From assembly GCA_028280635.1 (NCBI GenBank), contig JANQLM010000009.1:1-62955 (forward strand): a stretch of 62,955 nucleotides of DNA, read 5' to 3'. Numbering within the stretch: the stretch's first letter is position 1; every line of letters begins with the position of its first letter. A program made the position numbers and the translations under genes. The DNA comes from Halieaceae bacterium. Its GTDB lineage: Bacteria; Pseudomonadota; Gammaproteobacteria; Pseudomonadales; Halieaceae. The notes beneath the pieces were generated by a model. That model did no database searches, was not told where the DNA came from, and worked only from the letters and a program-made list of their open reading frames with translations. Below, in pieces: positions 1 to 8,296 of the stretch.

Positions 1-17
1 TGAAGCCGTCGCGCGGA

Positions 18-977
18 TCAGGTGGCCGCGGTATCATGGTGATCGAACGCATTGAAGATGGCGTTTATTATAAACCCAACGGAGATCCTGAAGCGCAGAT
101 CCACCGGTGCACCCTCGCTGCCCGGCAAGCCGTGGATGATGGCTCGCAGGCGATCGTCATGGCTGGCCACCAAAAGCCGGCCCCGGCTGTCCCAGGCCGA
201 GTTGTCGGGGCGCGGGATCTTCAGGATGGCCAGGGGCTGCCCGCCGTCCAGCGGGTACTTGCGCACCTCGCTGCCGAGATAGGCGTTCAGGTAGAAGTAC
301 CGTTCATCCGGCGCTACGGCGATGCCATTGGCCATGCGCACGCCGGTACCGGGCACCTCCTCAAAACCGGATGCCGGCCGCCAGCGATGCACGCGGCCGG
401 TCTCTGCCCCCGCCAGGGCCCTGATCGCGCCCCAGGCCTGGGCATTGCGGGAGAACATATGCGAGGCCAGGAAGCCACCGTCTGAGAGCGCCACCACATC
501 GTTGAAGAACAGCGGTTCCGGCGTAATGACACAGCCGCGCCACACCGCCACCGGCAAGCCGTCGAGCGGCTCGAGGATTTCAAGAAACTCCACCGACTCG
601 CGGCCGCCGTGATTGACCGCCAACACCTGCAGGCGGCCATCGCTACGCCGCAGAAGGTGAATGCCGTGCAGCAACACCTCGCTGGCAGTCGGCGCCGGGC
701 AGTCCGCCTCCCCCCAGCCGGGCTCTGCCTGGCTTGCACCCGGCGGGAATAGCGGCCGCACACTGTCATCGCGGGTATCCAGCAGAGACAGTCCCAGACC
801 CTCGTGCATCTGGCTGAACACCAGGAAGCGGCCATCGGGCAGCACCTCGATATCTTCCGGCGCAACCAGCCCGCAGATAGAGTCAATGCCGTCTACCGGG
901 TCACAGCTAACCGCCGGCGCACCGGCCCAGGCCAGCGCCGCCAGCGACAGTGCCAGCGCGAGAGAGAGCGGCTTCAC
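18..977 (-). CDS. Exported paraoxonase-like (SMP-30/PON superfamily) lactonase or arylesterase
   Basis: The 319-residue protein has an N-terminal signal peptide (about residues 1-22), so it should act in the periplasm or outside. Blocks match the six-bladed PON propeller: E41-D42, H104 in His-Gly-Ile, H123 in Val-Asn-His, N159-D160, N217 and D258-N259, in the order of the calcium ligands and His dyad of mammalian PON1. That suggests a calcium-dependent lactonase/esterase; the substrate is unknown. Four cysteines (25, 35, 93, 149) could form disulfides. It starts with GTG inside the stop region of the upstream halohydrin dehalogenase gene (GTGA, 4-nt overlap), so translation is probably coupled. 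A non-enzymatic propeller role is possible. Confidence 0.75.
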   Translation of the reverse strand: MKPLSLALALSLAALAWAGAPAVSCDPVDGIDSICGLVAPEDIEVLPDGRFLVFSQMHEGLGLSLLDTRDDSVRPLFPPGASQAEPGWGEADCPAPTASEVLLHGIHLLRRSDGRLQVLAVNHGGRESVEFLEILEPLDGLPVAVWRGCVITPEPLFFNDVVALSDGGFLASHMFSRNAQAWGAIRALAGAETGRVHRWRPASGFEEVPGTGVRMANGIAVAPDERYFYLNAYLGSEVRKYPLDGGQPLAILKIPRPDNSAWDSRGRLLVASHDDRLRAIIHGLPGSEGAPVDLRFRISVGFIINAIFNAFDHHDTAAT

Positions 978-1648
978 TGGGCCCAGCCGCCGGAGAAGGG
1001 AATTGCTTGTCCCACGAAGAAGTCGGACTCACCAGAAGCCAGGAACACCGCCAGTGCCGCGTCTTCCTCCGGGCGCGCTAGGCGGCCGGCGGGGACTTCC
1101 GACATCAGTTGCTTAAAGGCATCGGTCTGCTGGAACTCCTTGGAAAAGTACTCCGGGTTTTCCACGAAATGCTGCGCAATCAGGTTGACCTGCACGTTGA
1201 AGCGCGCCGCCTCCACCCCCACGCTGCGCACATAGCCCACCTGGGCGCTGCGCGCGGCGCTGTAGGGCGCGGTACCCGGCGCCGCCTTCAGCCCGGTAGC
1301 ACTGCCCACCACAATAATCTTGCCGGCACGGCGCTCCATCATGCCCGGTAGCGCCGCCCGCACCAGACGGTGCAGGGGATGAACCATGACATCGAACAGG
1401 CGATTCCAGCGCTCATCCGACACCTTGACGGCGTAGGCTGCATCGGAAGGCGCCGCCAGGTTGGCCACCAGGACGTCGATCTCGCCCGCGCCGGCGACAG
1501 CCGCAGCCGCCGCTTCCGGCACCGTGAGATCACTGCGATCCTCTATCACCGCCGCTCCCTCATCACGAAACGCCGCACTGAAGGTGGGCCCCATAAAATC
1601 ATCTGCCTGGGTAATCAGAATGCGTTTGCCGCTGAGCCGTCCCGTCAT
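974..1648 (-). CDS. Halohydrin dehalogenase (haloalcohol dehalogenase)
   Basis: This 224-residue protein has an SDR fold but not SDR chemistry. The glycine-rich NAD(P) motif is replaced by T13-X4-F18-X-G20, and the usual Tyr-X3-Lys is S116-X12-Y129-X3-R133. These two motifs define halohydrin dehalogenases (HheA-HheG), which close vicinal haloalcohols to epoxides and release halide without a cofactor. The halide-pocket segment Asn-Pro-Glu-Tyr-Phe (164-168) and the C-terminal FLASGESDFFVGQ region resemble HheA and HheC as remembered. An AAGGAG ribosome site precedes the ATG. It is the first gene of a two-gene operon with the PON-like gene, divergent from moaA. Most pipelines would call it an SDR oxidoreductase. 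Substrate is not predictable. Confidence 0.87.
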   Translation of the reverse strand: MTGRLSGKRILITQADDFMGPTFSAAFRDEGAAVIEDRSDLTVPEAAAAAVAGAGEIDVLVANLAAPSDAAYAVKVSDERWNRLFDVMVHPLHRLVRAALPGMMERRAGKIIVVGSATGLKAAPGTAPYSAARSAQVGYVRSVGVEAARFNVQVNLIAQHFVENPEYFSKEFQQTDAFKQLMSEVPAGRLARPEEDAALAVFLASGESDFFVGQAIPFSGGWAQ

Positions 1649-1751
1649 TGTTGTTCTCCTTCAGAGGGCGACCTAGTGTAGCAAGGGCACCGCCGGCCCG
1701 GTAAAGGGCACTCTAGAGCAACAGCGCCATTCCCAGTAGAATCGCTGGTCT

Positions 1752-2750
1752 ATGGAAAACTCACCCGCCCTGGTCGACCGCTTCGGCCGCACGGTAGATT
1801 ACATCCGCCTGTCGGTGACGGACCGCTGCGATTTCCGCTGCGTGTACTGCATGGCCGAAGATATGACCTTTGTGCCCCGCGCCGAGGTGCTTACCCTGGA
1901 GGAGCTTTACCGGGTGGGCGCCGCCTTCGCCGCCCTGGGTGTCAAGAAGATACGCCTCACCGGCGGCGAACCCCTGGTGCGCCACAATGTGATGCACCTG
2001 GTCGAACAGCTCGGGGCCATCGAGAGCCTGCGAGAACTGGTGATCACCACCAACGGCTCCCAACTCGACCGCTACGCCGAGCCGCTGCGGGCGGCGGGCG
2101 TCAGGCGCATCAATATCAGCCTGGACAGCCTGGACCCGGACAAATTCCGGCGCATCACCCGCACCGGCGACCTCAAGCAGGTGCTCACCGGTATCGATGC
2201 GGCCCGTGCCGCCGGTTTCGAACGCATCAAGATCAACGCTGTGATCATGAAGGGCCGCAACGAGGAAGAGATTCTCGACCTGGTGGACTTCGCCCTGGAG
2301 CGCGGCCTGGATATCTCCTTTATCGAGGAAATGCCCCTGGGCCTGATCGACGACCACGACCGGGCCCTGACCTTCTGCTCCAGCGACGAGGTGCGAGAGG
2401 TGATCAGCACCCGCTACCAGCTCACCGCGACCACCGAGCAGACCGGCGGCCCGTCGCGCTACTGGGCGGTCACCGGCAGCGACAACCGGGTCGGCTTCAT
2501 CTCCCCCCACAGCCACAATTTCTGCCACCTCTGTAACCGGGTGCGGGTGACCGTGGAGGGCCGCCTGTTGCTGTGCCTGGGCAATGAGCACAGCATGGAC
2601 CTGCGCGCCCTGCTTCGCGACCCGGCCGTAGACGATGCCGCGCTGCAGCAGGCCATCATCACCGCCATGGACCTCAAGCCCGAAAAGCACCATTTCGATC
2701 TGGACGCTGAAACCGACATCGTCCGCTTCATGAACACCACGGGGGGTTAA
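1752..2750 (+). CDS. moaA: GTP 3',8-cyclase MoaA (molybdenum cofactor biosynthesis)
   Basis: Radical SAM enzyme that starts molybdopterin synthesis by rearranging GTP to 3',8-cyclo-GTP in the cytoplasm. The SAM cluster motif is C26-X3-C30-X2-C33. The second [4Fe-4S] site that binds GTP is C258-X2-C261-X13-C275. The chain ends in the Gly-Gly tail (331-332) needed for activity in this family. Length 332 is normal. No other moa or moe genes lie nearby. A TAGAAT -10-like hexamer at 1737-1742 sits only 9 nt before the ATG, so the transcript may have almost no leader. Confidence 0.96.
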   Translation: MENSPALVDRFGRTVDYIRLSVTDRCDFRCVYCMAEDMTFVPRAEVLTLEELYRVGAAFAALGVKKIRLTGGEPLVRHNVMHLVEQLGAIESLRELVITTNGSQLDRYAEPLRAAGVRRINISLDSLDPDKFRRITRTGDLKQVLTGIDAARAAGFERIKINAVIMKGRNEEEILDLVDFALERGLDISFIEEMPLGLIDDHDRALTFCSSDEVREVISTRYQLTATTEQTGGPSRYWAVTGSDNRVGFISPHSHNFCHLCNRVRVTVEGRLLLCLGNEHSMDLRALLRDPAVDDAALQQAIITAMDLKPEKHHFDLDAETDIVRFMNTTGG

Positions 2751-2774
2751 ACCTCTCCGCACCAAGGACAAGCA

Positions 2775-3707
2775 ATGAACCGTGTACTTGCGCACCTGGG
2801 CAGCCGCTATCCCATCATGCAGTCGCCCATGGGCTGGATCGCCCGTTCCCAGCTCGCCTCCGCCGTCTGTAACGCCGGCGGCTTTGGCATCATCGAAACC
2901 TCCTCCGGGGAAACCGAGAACTGCCAGCGGGAAATCCGCGCCATGGCGGAGCTCACCGACCAGCCCTTCGGTGTCAACCTGCCACTGCTGTTCCTGCGCG
3001 ATGACAGCATGGTGCGCTTTGTCGTGGAACACGGCGTGAAATTTGTCACCACCTCGGCGGGCAATCCGGCCAAGTTCATCGGCATGCTGAAAGACGCCGA
3101 CATCACCGTCTACCACTCAGTCGCTACCCTCAAAAGCGCCATGAAAGCCGTGGAATGCGGAGTAGACGGCCTGATCGTCGAAGGCACCGAGGGCGGCGGC
3201 TTCAAGAATCCCGATCCCGTGGGCCTGCTGCCGCTGCTACAGGGCATTCGCCGCCGCTGCGACATCCCCATGGTGGCCGCCGGCGGCATCAGCGACGGCA
3301 TCGGCATGGCGGCAGCCTTTGCCGCCGGCGCCGAGGGCGTGCAAATGGGCACCCGTTTTGTGTCCGCCGCCGAAAGCCCGGTGCACCAGAACTTCAAGAA
3401 CGCCATCGTCGACGCCACCGACACCGACACCTGGCTGGTCAACACCGCCGGCATGCCGCCGGTGCGGGCGCGCAAGAGTGACACCACCGCGGCCCTGCGC
3501 GAGGGGGCCGACGGTTCCGCGATCCTGTCGAATATCCTCGAGCTGTATTTTGGGGGCGACCTGGAGGCCAGCGTGGCGCTGATCGGGCAGTCGGCCAGCC
3601 TCATCGATGAAGTGGAGCCCGCCGCAGCGATTGTCGAGCGCACGGTGGAGCAGTTCTTCCAGGTACAGGAGCAGGCAGCGCAGCGCGCCGCGGCGCGCAG
3701 CTTCTGA
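2775..3707 (+). CDS. Nitronate monooxygenase (2-nitropropane dioxygenase family)
   Basis: A 310-residue FMN-dependent TIM-barrel enzyme. Family members oxidise alkyl nitronates, such as propionate-3-nitronate, to aldehyde and nitrite. The N-terminal 'PIMQSPMGWIARSQLASAV' and the phosphate-binding block 'AAGGISDGIGMAAAFAAGA' near residue 180 are typical, as is the glycine-rich GTEGGGF stretch. An AAGGA ribosome site precedes the ATG. It follows moaA by 24 nt on the same strand and ends 4 nt before the convergent alcohol dehydrogenase. Related NPD-fold proteins include enoyl reductases, so the substrate is uncertain. Confidence 0.85.
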   Translation: MNRVLAHLGSRYPIMQSPMGWIARSQLASAVCNAGGFGIIETSSGETENCQREIRAMAELTDQPFGVNLPLLFLRDDSMVRFVVEHGVKFVTTSAGNPAKFIGMLKDADITVYHSVATLKSAMKAVECGVDGLIVEGTEGGGFKNPDPVGLLPLLQGIRRRCDIPMVAAGGISDGIGMAAAFAAGAEGVQMGTRFVSAAESPVHQNFKNAIVDATDTDTWLVNTAGMPPVRARKSDTTAALREGADGSAILSNILELYFGGDLEASVALIGQSASLIDEVEPAAAIVERTVEQFFQVQEQAAQRAAARSF

Positions 3708-3711
3708 AACT

Positions 3712-4761
3712 TCAGGACGCGGCGCGCGAGAAGACGATTTTCGGCGCCGGGTCGAGCATGGCGTCGATACTGTCCTCAAAGGGCAGGACGCGGTCGACAA
3801 TCGCCATCGGGTCCAACTCACCCCTGCAGGCGTGGCACAGGGTACGTTCCATCACGTGGCGGGCGTGGACCCGCCCCAGCGTGTAGGTAATACCCCGCCG
3901 GTACACCGCCGGCAGTTCCAGCGCCACCGTAGGTTCCAGGCCGCCGATGACGCCATTCACAAAGCCGCAGGGGGCAGTGGAGCGCATCGCATAGCGCAGG
4001 CCATCGGGCAGGGCGGAGGCATCCACGGTAATCAGGAAGTCACTGTCGTGGCGCACGGCTTCTTCATAGCTGCTGATCTCCAGCACCTCGGCGCCGGCTG
4101 CCTTTGCCATAGCCAGCCGGGTCCTGTCGAAATCCACATACACCACGCGGCTGGAGCCCAGGGTAATAGCGGCGTGCACGGCATACAGGCCGACGCTCTG
4201 GGCCAGCCCACCGGCAATCAATACCGGCTCGCCGGGATATTCCTCAAGGCCCTGGTCAACCGTGCGGTATCCATCCGCCACATTGTCGGACAGGCCGGCG
4301 CCGGCTTCCGGCGATATGCCCTCCGGCAGCGCCAACAACATGGCATCCGCGTAGGGCACCCGCACCAGGTCGCTGAAGGCGCCGCCGTAGTCGTCATCCA
4401 GTCGCGTACCCAGGCCATAAGCGGCGTAGGGCGCCTCGTTCTGGCAGGCGTTGGTCCAGCCGCGCCGGCAATTGGTGCACTCGCCGCAGTTGATCTGGAA
4501 GGGCACCACCACCCGGTCTCCGGGCGCAAAACCGGTCACCTGGTCACCCACTTCGACGATCTCGGCGGTCATCTCATGACCGAAGCCAAAGGGCCCGGCA
4601 ATCGGGAAACTGCCGACCACCACCGCGGTGTCCAGGTCACAGCGCGCCACCGCCAGCGGTTTGACAATTGCGTCCTTGCCAGTGCGCAGCAGCGGTGCCG
4701 GGACCTCCCACCACTCCAGCTTGCCGGGCTCGACAAATGTGAGTTGTTGAATACTGGACAT
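3712..4761 (-). CDS. Zinc-dependent medium-chain alcohol dehydrogenase
   Basis: A 349-residue MDR enzyme. Catalytic zinc ligands C41 and H62-E63 and the structural zinc cysteines C92, C95, C98 and C106 are present. The nucleotide-binding loop is a variant (GGLAQSVG), and an aspartate at the end of the second strand (VDFD) suggests NAD over NADP. I place the start at the ATG at 4761, because a GGAG ribosome site lies just upstream and family homology begins there; a longer reading frame upstream is unlikely to be used. It is divergent from a LysR gene, with an inverted repeat between them, so the LysR protein probably controls it. The alcohol or aldehyde substrate is unknown. Confidence 0.88.
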   Translation of the reverse strand: MSSIQQLTFVEPGKLEWWEVPAPLLRTGKDAIVKPLAVARCDLDTAVVVGSFPIAGPFGFGHEMTAEIVEVGDQVTGFAPGDRVVVPFQINCGECTNCRRGWTNACQNEAPYAAYGLGTRLDDDYGGAFSDLVRVPYADAMLLALPEGISPEAGAGLSDNVADGYRTVDQGLEEYPGEPVLIAGGLAQSVGLYAVHAAITLGSSRVVYVDFDRTRLAMAKAAGAEVLEISSYEEAVRHDSDFLITVDASALPDGLRYAMRSTAPCGFVNGVIGGLEPTVALELPAVYRRGITYTLGRVHARHVMERTLCHACRGELDPMAIVDRVLPFEDSIDAMLDPAPKIVFSRAAS

Positions 4762-4824
4762 GGCTGCGCTCCCGCGGGTTGAAGGTATCGCAATATAGGC
4801 TTGCGCAGTACACGCCTGAATATC

Positions 4825-4859
4825 CATAATCGAAAAGCCATTTTTCAATTATGAAAAAT
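4825..4859. promoter_or_regulatory. Overlapping inverted repeats, candidate LysR-type operator
   Basis: Two dyads overlap between the alcohol dehydrogenase and LysR genes. The first has 12-nt arms 4825-4836 and 4842-4853 (CATAATCGAAAA against TTTTCAATTATG, one mismatch, 5-nt spacer). The second has perfect 8-nt arms 4840-4847 and 4852-4859 (ATTTTTCA and TGAAAAAT). The second ends 2 nt before the LysR ATG, so binding there should block its own expression, as LysR autorepression usually does. Confidence 0.6.
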
Positions 4860-4861
4860 AG

Positions 4862-5731
4862 ATGAACTGGGATGAAGTCCGGATATTCCTGGCGGTGGTG
4901 GAATCGCGCAGCCTGAGCGCCGCGTCCCTGGAGCTGGGGATGTCCGTCGCCACCGTCGGTCGCCGGCTGGAGTCCCTGGAGGCATCACTGGGCCTGAAGC
5001 TGCTGCATCGCTCCAGTTCGGGCACCGAGCCCACCGTCGAGGGCGCCCGGGTCTACGCAGCCGCCAGCGGAGCCGCCGCCGGGCTGCACCAGTTGGAAAG
5101 GGTTGCGGCATCACTGCGGGAGCGGGCAGACATTGAACCGGTGTCCATTTCCTGCACCGAGACCATTGCAGCGGACATCCTGGCACCAGCACTACCGATA
5201 CTGCAGCAGCGCCATCCCGGGCTGCAGTTGGATATCGAAGTGGCCAACGAGACCGTCAGTCTGGCGCGCCGGCAGGCAGACCTGTCCATACGCCTGGCGC
5301 GTCCCACCGAAGAAAACCTGGTCACCCGCAAGCTGCCCTCTATCCTCCTGGGCTTGTATGCCTCGACCGCCTATCTCGCGGGTCGCCCGCCGCAGTCCCT
5401 GGCCCTGCAGCAGGAAGCACTGCTGGGTTACAGCCTCAGCTACCGCGACCTGCCGGAGAGCCTGTGGTTTACCGAGCGCGGCCTGGATGCCTGCATTCGC
5501 ATGCGCTCTTCCAGCGTGCGCACCCTGCTCAATGCCGCCGGGGCCGGCTACGGTATCGCCCTGCTGCCCACCCACATGGCCCGGCAGGCCGGCTTGCTGC
5601 AGATTCCCGCTCGCGGCATTCCGCAGCGCCAACCCTACCTGGTGTTCCACCGGGATATGCGCAATGTGAAGCGCATCAAGGCGGTGAGGCAGTGGGTGTT
5701 CGATGCCCTGGAGACGGCCCTGCGGAGCTGA
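4862..5731 (+). CDS. LysR family transcriptional regulator
   Basis: 289 residues: N-terminal winged helix-turn-helix (about residues 1-62, with SAASLELGMSVATVGRRLE as the helix-turn-helix) followed by a substrate-binding domain. Proteins of this type bind T-N11-A palindromes and usually regulate the divergent gene, here the zinc alcohol dehydrogenase. The inverted repeats at 4825-4859 abut its start codon. No Shine-Dalgarno-like sequence is visible, because the dyad occupies that place. The inducer cannot be predicted. Confidence 0.92.
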   Translation: MNWDEVRIFLAVVESRSLSAASLELGMSVATVGRRLESLEASLGLKLLHRSSSGTEPTVEGARVYAAASGAAAGLHQLERVAASLRERADIEPVSISCTETIAADILAPALPILQQRHPGLQLDIEVANETVSLARRQADLSIRLARPTEENLVTRKLPSILLGLYASTAYLAGRPPQSLALQQEALLGYSLSYRDLPESLWFTERGLDACIRMRSSSVRTLLNAAGAGYGIALLPTHMARQAGLLQIPARGIPQRQPYLVFHRDMRNVKRIKAVRQWVFDALETALRS

Positions 5732-5803
5732 GCCCATCGACGGGTAGTGCGCTGTCACAAAGGGAATTGAGTACAATAGGCGCCCACATCGACAGGAGCC
5801 CAC

Positions 5804-6760
5804 GTGAATACCCTGGATTTTCCCCAGCTCGCCTCAGCGGCTGACATCAAGGCCGGCTTCGAGCAACACGGCTATATCTGCAGTGAAGAAATCGCCACTG
5901 CCGTATTCCTGGCCTGCCAGCTGCGCAAGCCCATCCTGGTGGAAGGGCCGCCCGGCGTCGGCAAGACCGAGCTGGCAAAGACCACGGCCAAACTGCTGGA
6001 GCTGCCGCTGATCCGCCTGCAGTGCTACGAGGGCCTGGACGAAGCCAAGGCCCTGTACGAGTGGAAGTATGGCAAGCAGCTGCTGTACACGCAGGTGCTA
6101 AAGGAAAAGCTCGGCGACCTGCTGCAGGGCGCCAAGGGCCTGGCGGAGTCCGTTGATCGCCTGCACCACTTCGGCGACATCTTCTACTCCGAGGATTTCC
6201 TCGAGCCGCGCCCGCTGCTAAAGGCCATGCACGAGTCCGAAGGCTCGATCCTGCTGATCGACGAAGTGGACAAGTCAGATTACGAGTTCGAATCGCTGCT
6301 GCTGGAAATTCTCTCCGACTACCAGGTCTCCATTCCCGAGATCGGTACGGTGAAGGCCAAGAGTTCACCGGTGGTGTTCCTCACCAGTAACAACACCCGG
6401 GATATCTCCGACGCACTCAAGCGCCGCTGCCTGCACCTGTATATCCCCTTCCCCACCACCGACCTGGAAGAGCGTATCGTCCGCAGCCGGGTGCCGGACG
6501 TGGACGAGGGCCTGCGGGAACAGATTGTCAACTTCGTGCACTCCCTGCGCCAACTGGACCTGAAGAAGGTACCGGCCATCAGCGAGACCATCGACTGGGC
6601 CCGCAGCCTGCTGTTGCTGCACGCCGAGCAGCTCGACGAGGCCACGGTGCGCAGCACCCTCAACGTGCTGCTGAAGTTCCAGGACGATATCGAGGCTACC
6701 GAGCCCGAGCTGAGGAGCCTGCTCAGCCCGCCCAAATCCGGCCTCGCCGGCGGCGCCTGA
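5804..6760 (+). CDS. MoxR family AAA+ ATPase
   Basis: 318-residue AAA+ ATPase with Walker A GPPGVGKT (48-55) and Walker B LIDEVD (151-156), of the MoxR/CoxD type. These ATPases work with VWA-domain partners as chaperones for maturation or metal insertion of enzyme complexes. The next gene, 4 nt downstream, encodes exactly such a VWA/CoxE partner. No carbon monoxide dehydrogenase or other obvious client is nearby, so the target is unknown. A TACAAT -10-like hexamer lies at 5771-5776. Confidence 0.93.
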   Translation: MNTLDFPQLASAADIKAGFEQHGYICSEEIATAVFLACQLRKPILVEGPPGVGKTELAKTTAKLLELPLIRLQCYEGLDEAKALYEWKYGKQLLYTQVLKEKLGDLLQGAKGLAESVDRLHHFGDIFYSEDFLEPRPLLKAMHESEGSILLIDEVDKSDYEFESLLLEILSDYQVSIPEIGTVKAKSSPVVFLTSNNTRDISDALKRRCLHLYIPFPTTDLEERIVRSRVPDVDEGLREQIVNFVHSLRQLDLKKVPAISETIDWARSLLLLHAEQLDEATVRSTLNVLLKFQDDIEATEPELRSLLSPPKSGLAGGA

Positions 6761-6764
6761 TTCA

Positions 6765-8210
6765 GTGCCCTCCAGGCTGGTCAGTTTCATCAACGTGCTG
6801 CGCAGCCACGACGTGCGCATCTCACCGGCTGAAACACTGGATGCGGTCCAGGTAATCACCACCCTCGGCTACGAGGACCGCGGCCAGCTACGCAGCGGCC
6901 TGTCACTGGCGTTGGCCAAAACGGCGGAAGAAAAGGTCACCTTCAACCGCTGCTTCGACCAGTTTTTCTCCTATCAACTTCCGGAGTCCGCCGAGCGGGA
7001 GGCCGCTAACAGTGAAGAGGCCGTGGACAGCATCCCCGGCGCCGACCCGGCCGAGCTGGAAGCGGCCGAGGCGGCATTGCAGCAAATGGACGGCGAAGGC
7101 GCTGAGACCCGCCTCGACCTGGAGGGCGAGCTGGCCGGCGATGCGGCGCTGGCGGGCGAGCTGGACCTACCGATCATGGACATGCTGCGCAACGACGATC
7201 GCAACGCCTTGGCGCTGGCCATCGCCCGCGCCGGCGACGCGGCGGGCCTGCCAGAGATCCAGATGTTCACCCAGAAAGGTCAGTTCACCCGGCGCATTCT
7301 CGACGAGCTGGGCGAGGCGCACATACGCAGCGCCATTGTCGAACTGGAAAACCGCGGCAGTGACGCGCTGGGAGAACTGCAGGGCTACCGGGACCGGCTG
7401 CGGGAGCTGGTGCGCGACCACGTGGAGCGGGAGTATCTGCTGCACGCCCAGGGACGCAACCAGCAATTCATGGACGATGTCCTGGCCAAGGCGCGGCTCA
7501 GCCACATTGAACACCACTACCTGCACCGGGTGCAGGACCTGGTGCGGCGCATGGCCAAGAAGCTGGCCGCCCGCCACTCCCGGCGCCGCAAGGTCACCAA
7601 GCGGGGTCAGCTCAATATGGCCAAGACCCTGCGGCGCGGCATCGCCCACGAGGGGGTGCTGTTCAACCTCTACTGGAAGTCCACGAAGAAACAGCGCCCG
7701 CAGATTCTCGCCGTCTGCGACGTCTCCGGCTCGGTGTCGGCCTACGCCAAGTTCCTGCTGATGTTTCTCTACAGCCTCTACGACGTGCTGCCGCGGGTAC
7801 GCAGCTTCGCGTTTTCCAACCGCCTCGGCGAAGTCAGCGAGCTGTTTGACCAGCACACGGTGGAGAAAGCGGTGGAACTGGTGAACTGGCAGTACGGCGG
7901 CGCCACCGATTACGGCGCCAGCCTGATGGACTTCGCGCAGCTGGCACTGGACGACATCGACAGTCAGACCACGGTGATCATTCTGGGCGATGCCCGCAAC
8001 AACAACGGCGACCCGCGACTGGACGTGATGCAGAGCATCTACGCCCGCGCCAGGCAGGTCATCTGGCTGAACCCGGAATCGCGTCCCATGTGGGGCAGCG
8101 GCGATTCGGAGATGCCGCGCTATCTGTCCTGCTGTCACTTCGCGGCGGAATGTTCCAGCCTCGCCCACCTGGAGCGCATCGTCGACCGGCTGCTGCGCAG
8201 CGCCCACTGA
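6765..8210 (+). CDS. VWA domain-containing CoxE-like protein
   Basis: 481 residues. The C-terminal third is a von Willebrand A domain with MIDAS motif D319-X-S321-X-S323, a downstream YGGATDYG threonine and an ILGDARNN aspartate segment. The N-terminal and middle regions are acidic then strongly basic (about 255-290). It starts with GTG 4 nt after the MoxR stop, so the two are co-translated. By family knowledge it is the MIDAS adaptor of a MoxR ATPase, binding the client protein through a divalent metal. No client gene is adjacent. Confidence 0.88.
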   Translation: MPSRLVSFINVLRSHDVRISPAETLDAVQVITTLGYEDRGQLRSGLSLALAKTAEEKVTFNRCFDQFFSYQLPESAEREAANSEEAVDSIPGADPAELEAAEAALQQMDGEGAETRLDLEGELAGDAALAGELDLPIMDMLRNDDRNALALAIARAGDAAGLPEIQMFTQKGQFTRRILDELGEAHIRSAIVELENRGSDALGELQGYRDRLRELVRDHVEREYLLHAQGRNQQFMDDVLAKARLSHIEHHYLHRVQDLVRRMAKKLAARHSRRRKVTKRGQLNMAKTLRRGIAHEGVLFNLYWKSTKKQRPQILAVCDVSGSVSAYAKFLLMFLYSLYDVLPRVRSFAFSNRLGEVSELFDQHTVEKAVELVNWQYGGATDYGASLMDFAQLALDDIDSQTTVIILGDARNNNGDPRLDVMQSIYARARQVIWLNPESRPMWGSGDSEMPRYLSCCHFAAECSSLAHLERIVDRLLRSAH

Positions 8211-8296
8211 AGTTCGCATAGCCGCAGCGCGCCACCACTGGCCGAACTCCCGGCATGGGTGCAGCCAGTGCTGAGACGTCATCTAGTCGCGCCCGT

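Noticed and set aside
974-1648. Ordinary short-chain dehydrogenase assignment
   Set aside because: The NAD glycine motif and the catalytic lysine are both missing, while both halohydrin dehalogenase motifs are present.
1761-3116. 451-codon open frame on the minus strand
   Set aside because: It lies wholly opposite moaA and the nitronate monooxygenase, has low-complexity His/Gly/Val-rich composition typical of GC-rich antisense frames, and matches no family.
8236-8270. Terminator between the VWA and YgjV genes
   Set aside because: Perfect 7-bp arms (CACTGGC and GCCAGTG) but a 21-nt loop and no T run on either strand; too weak to call.
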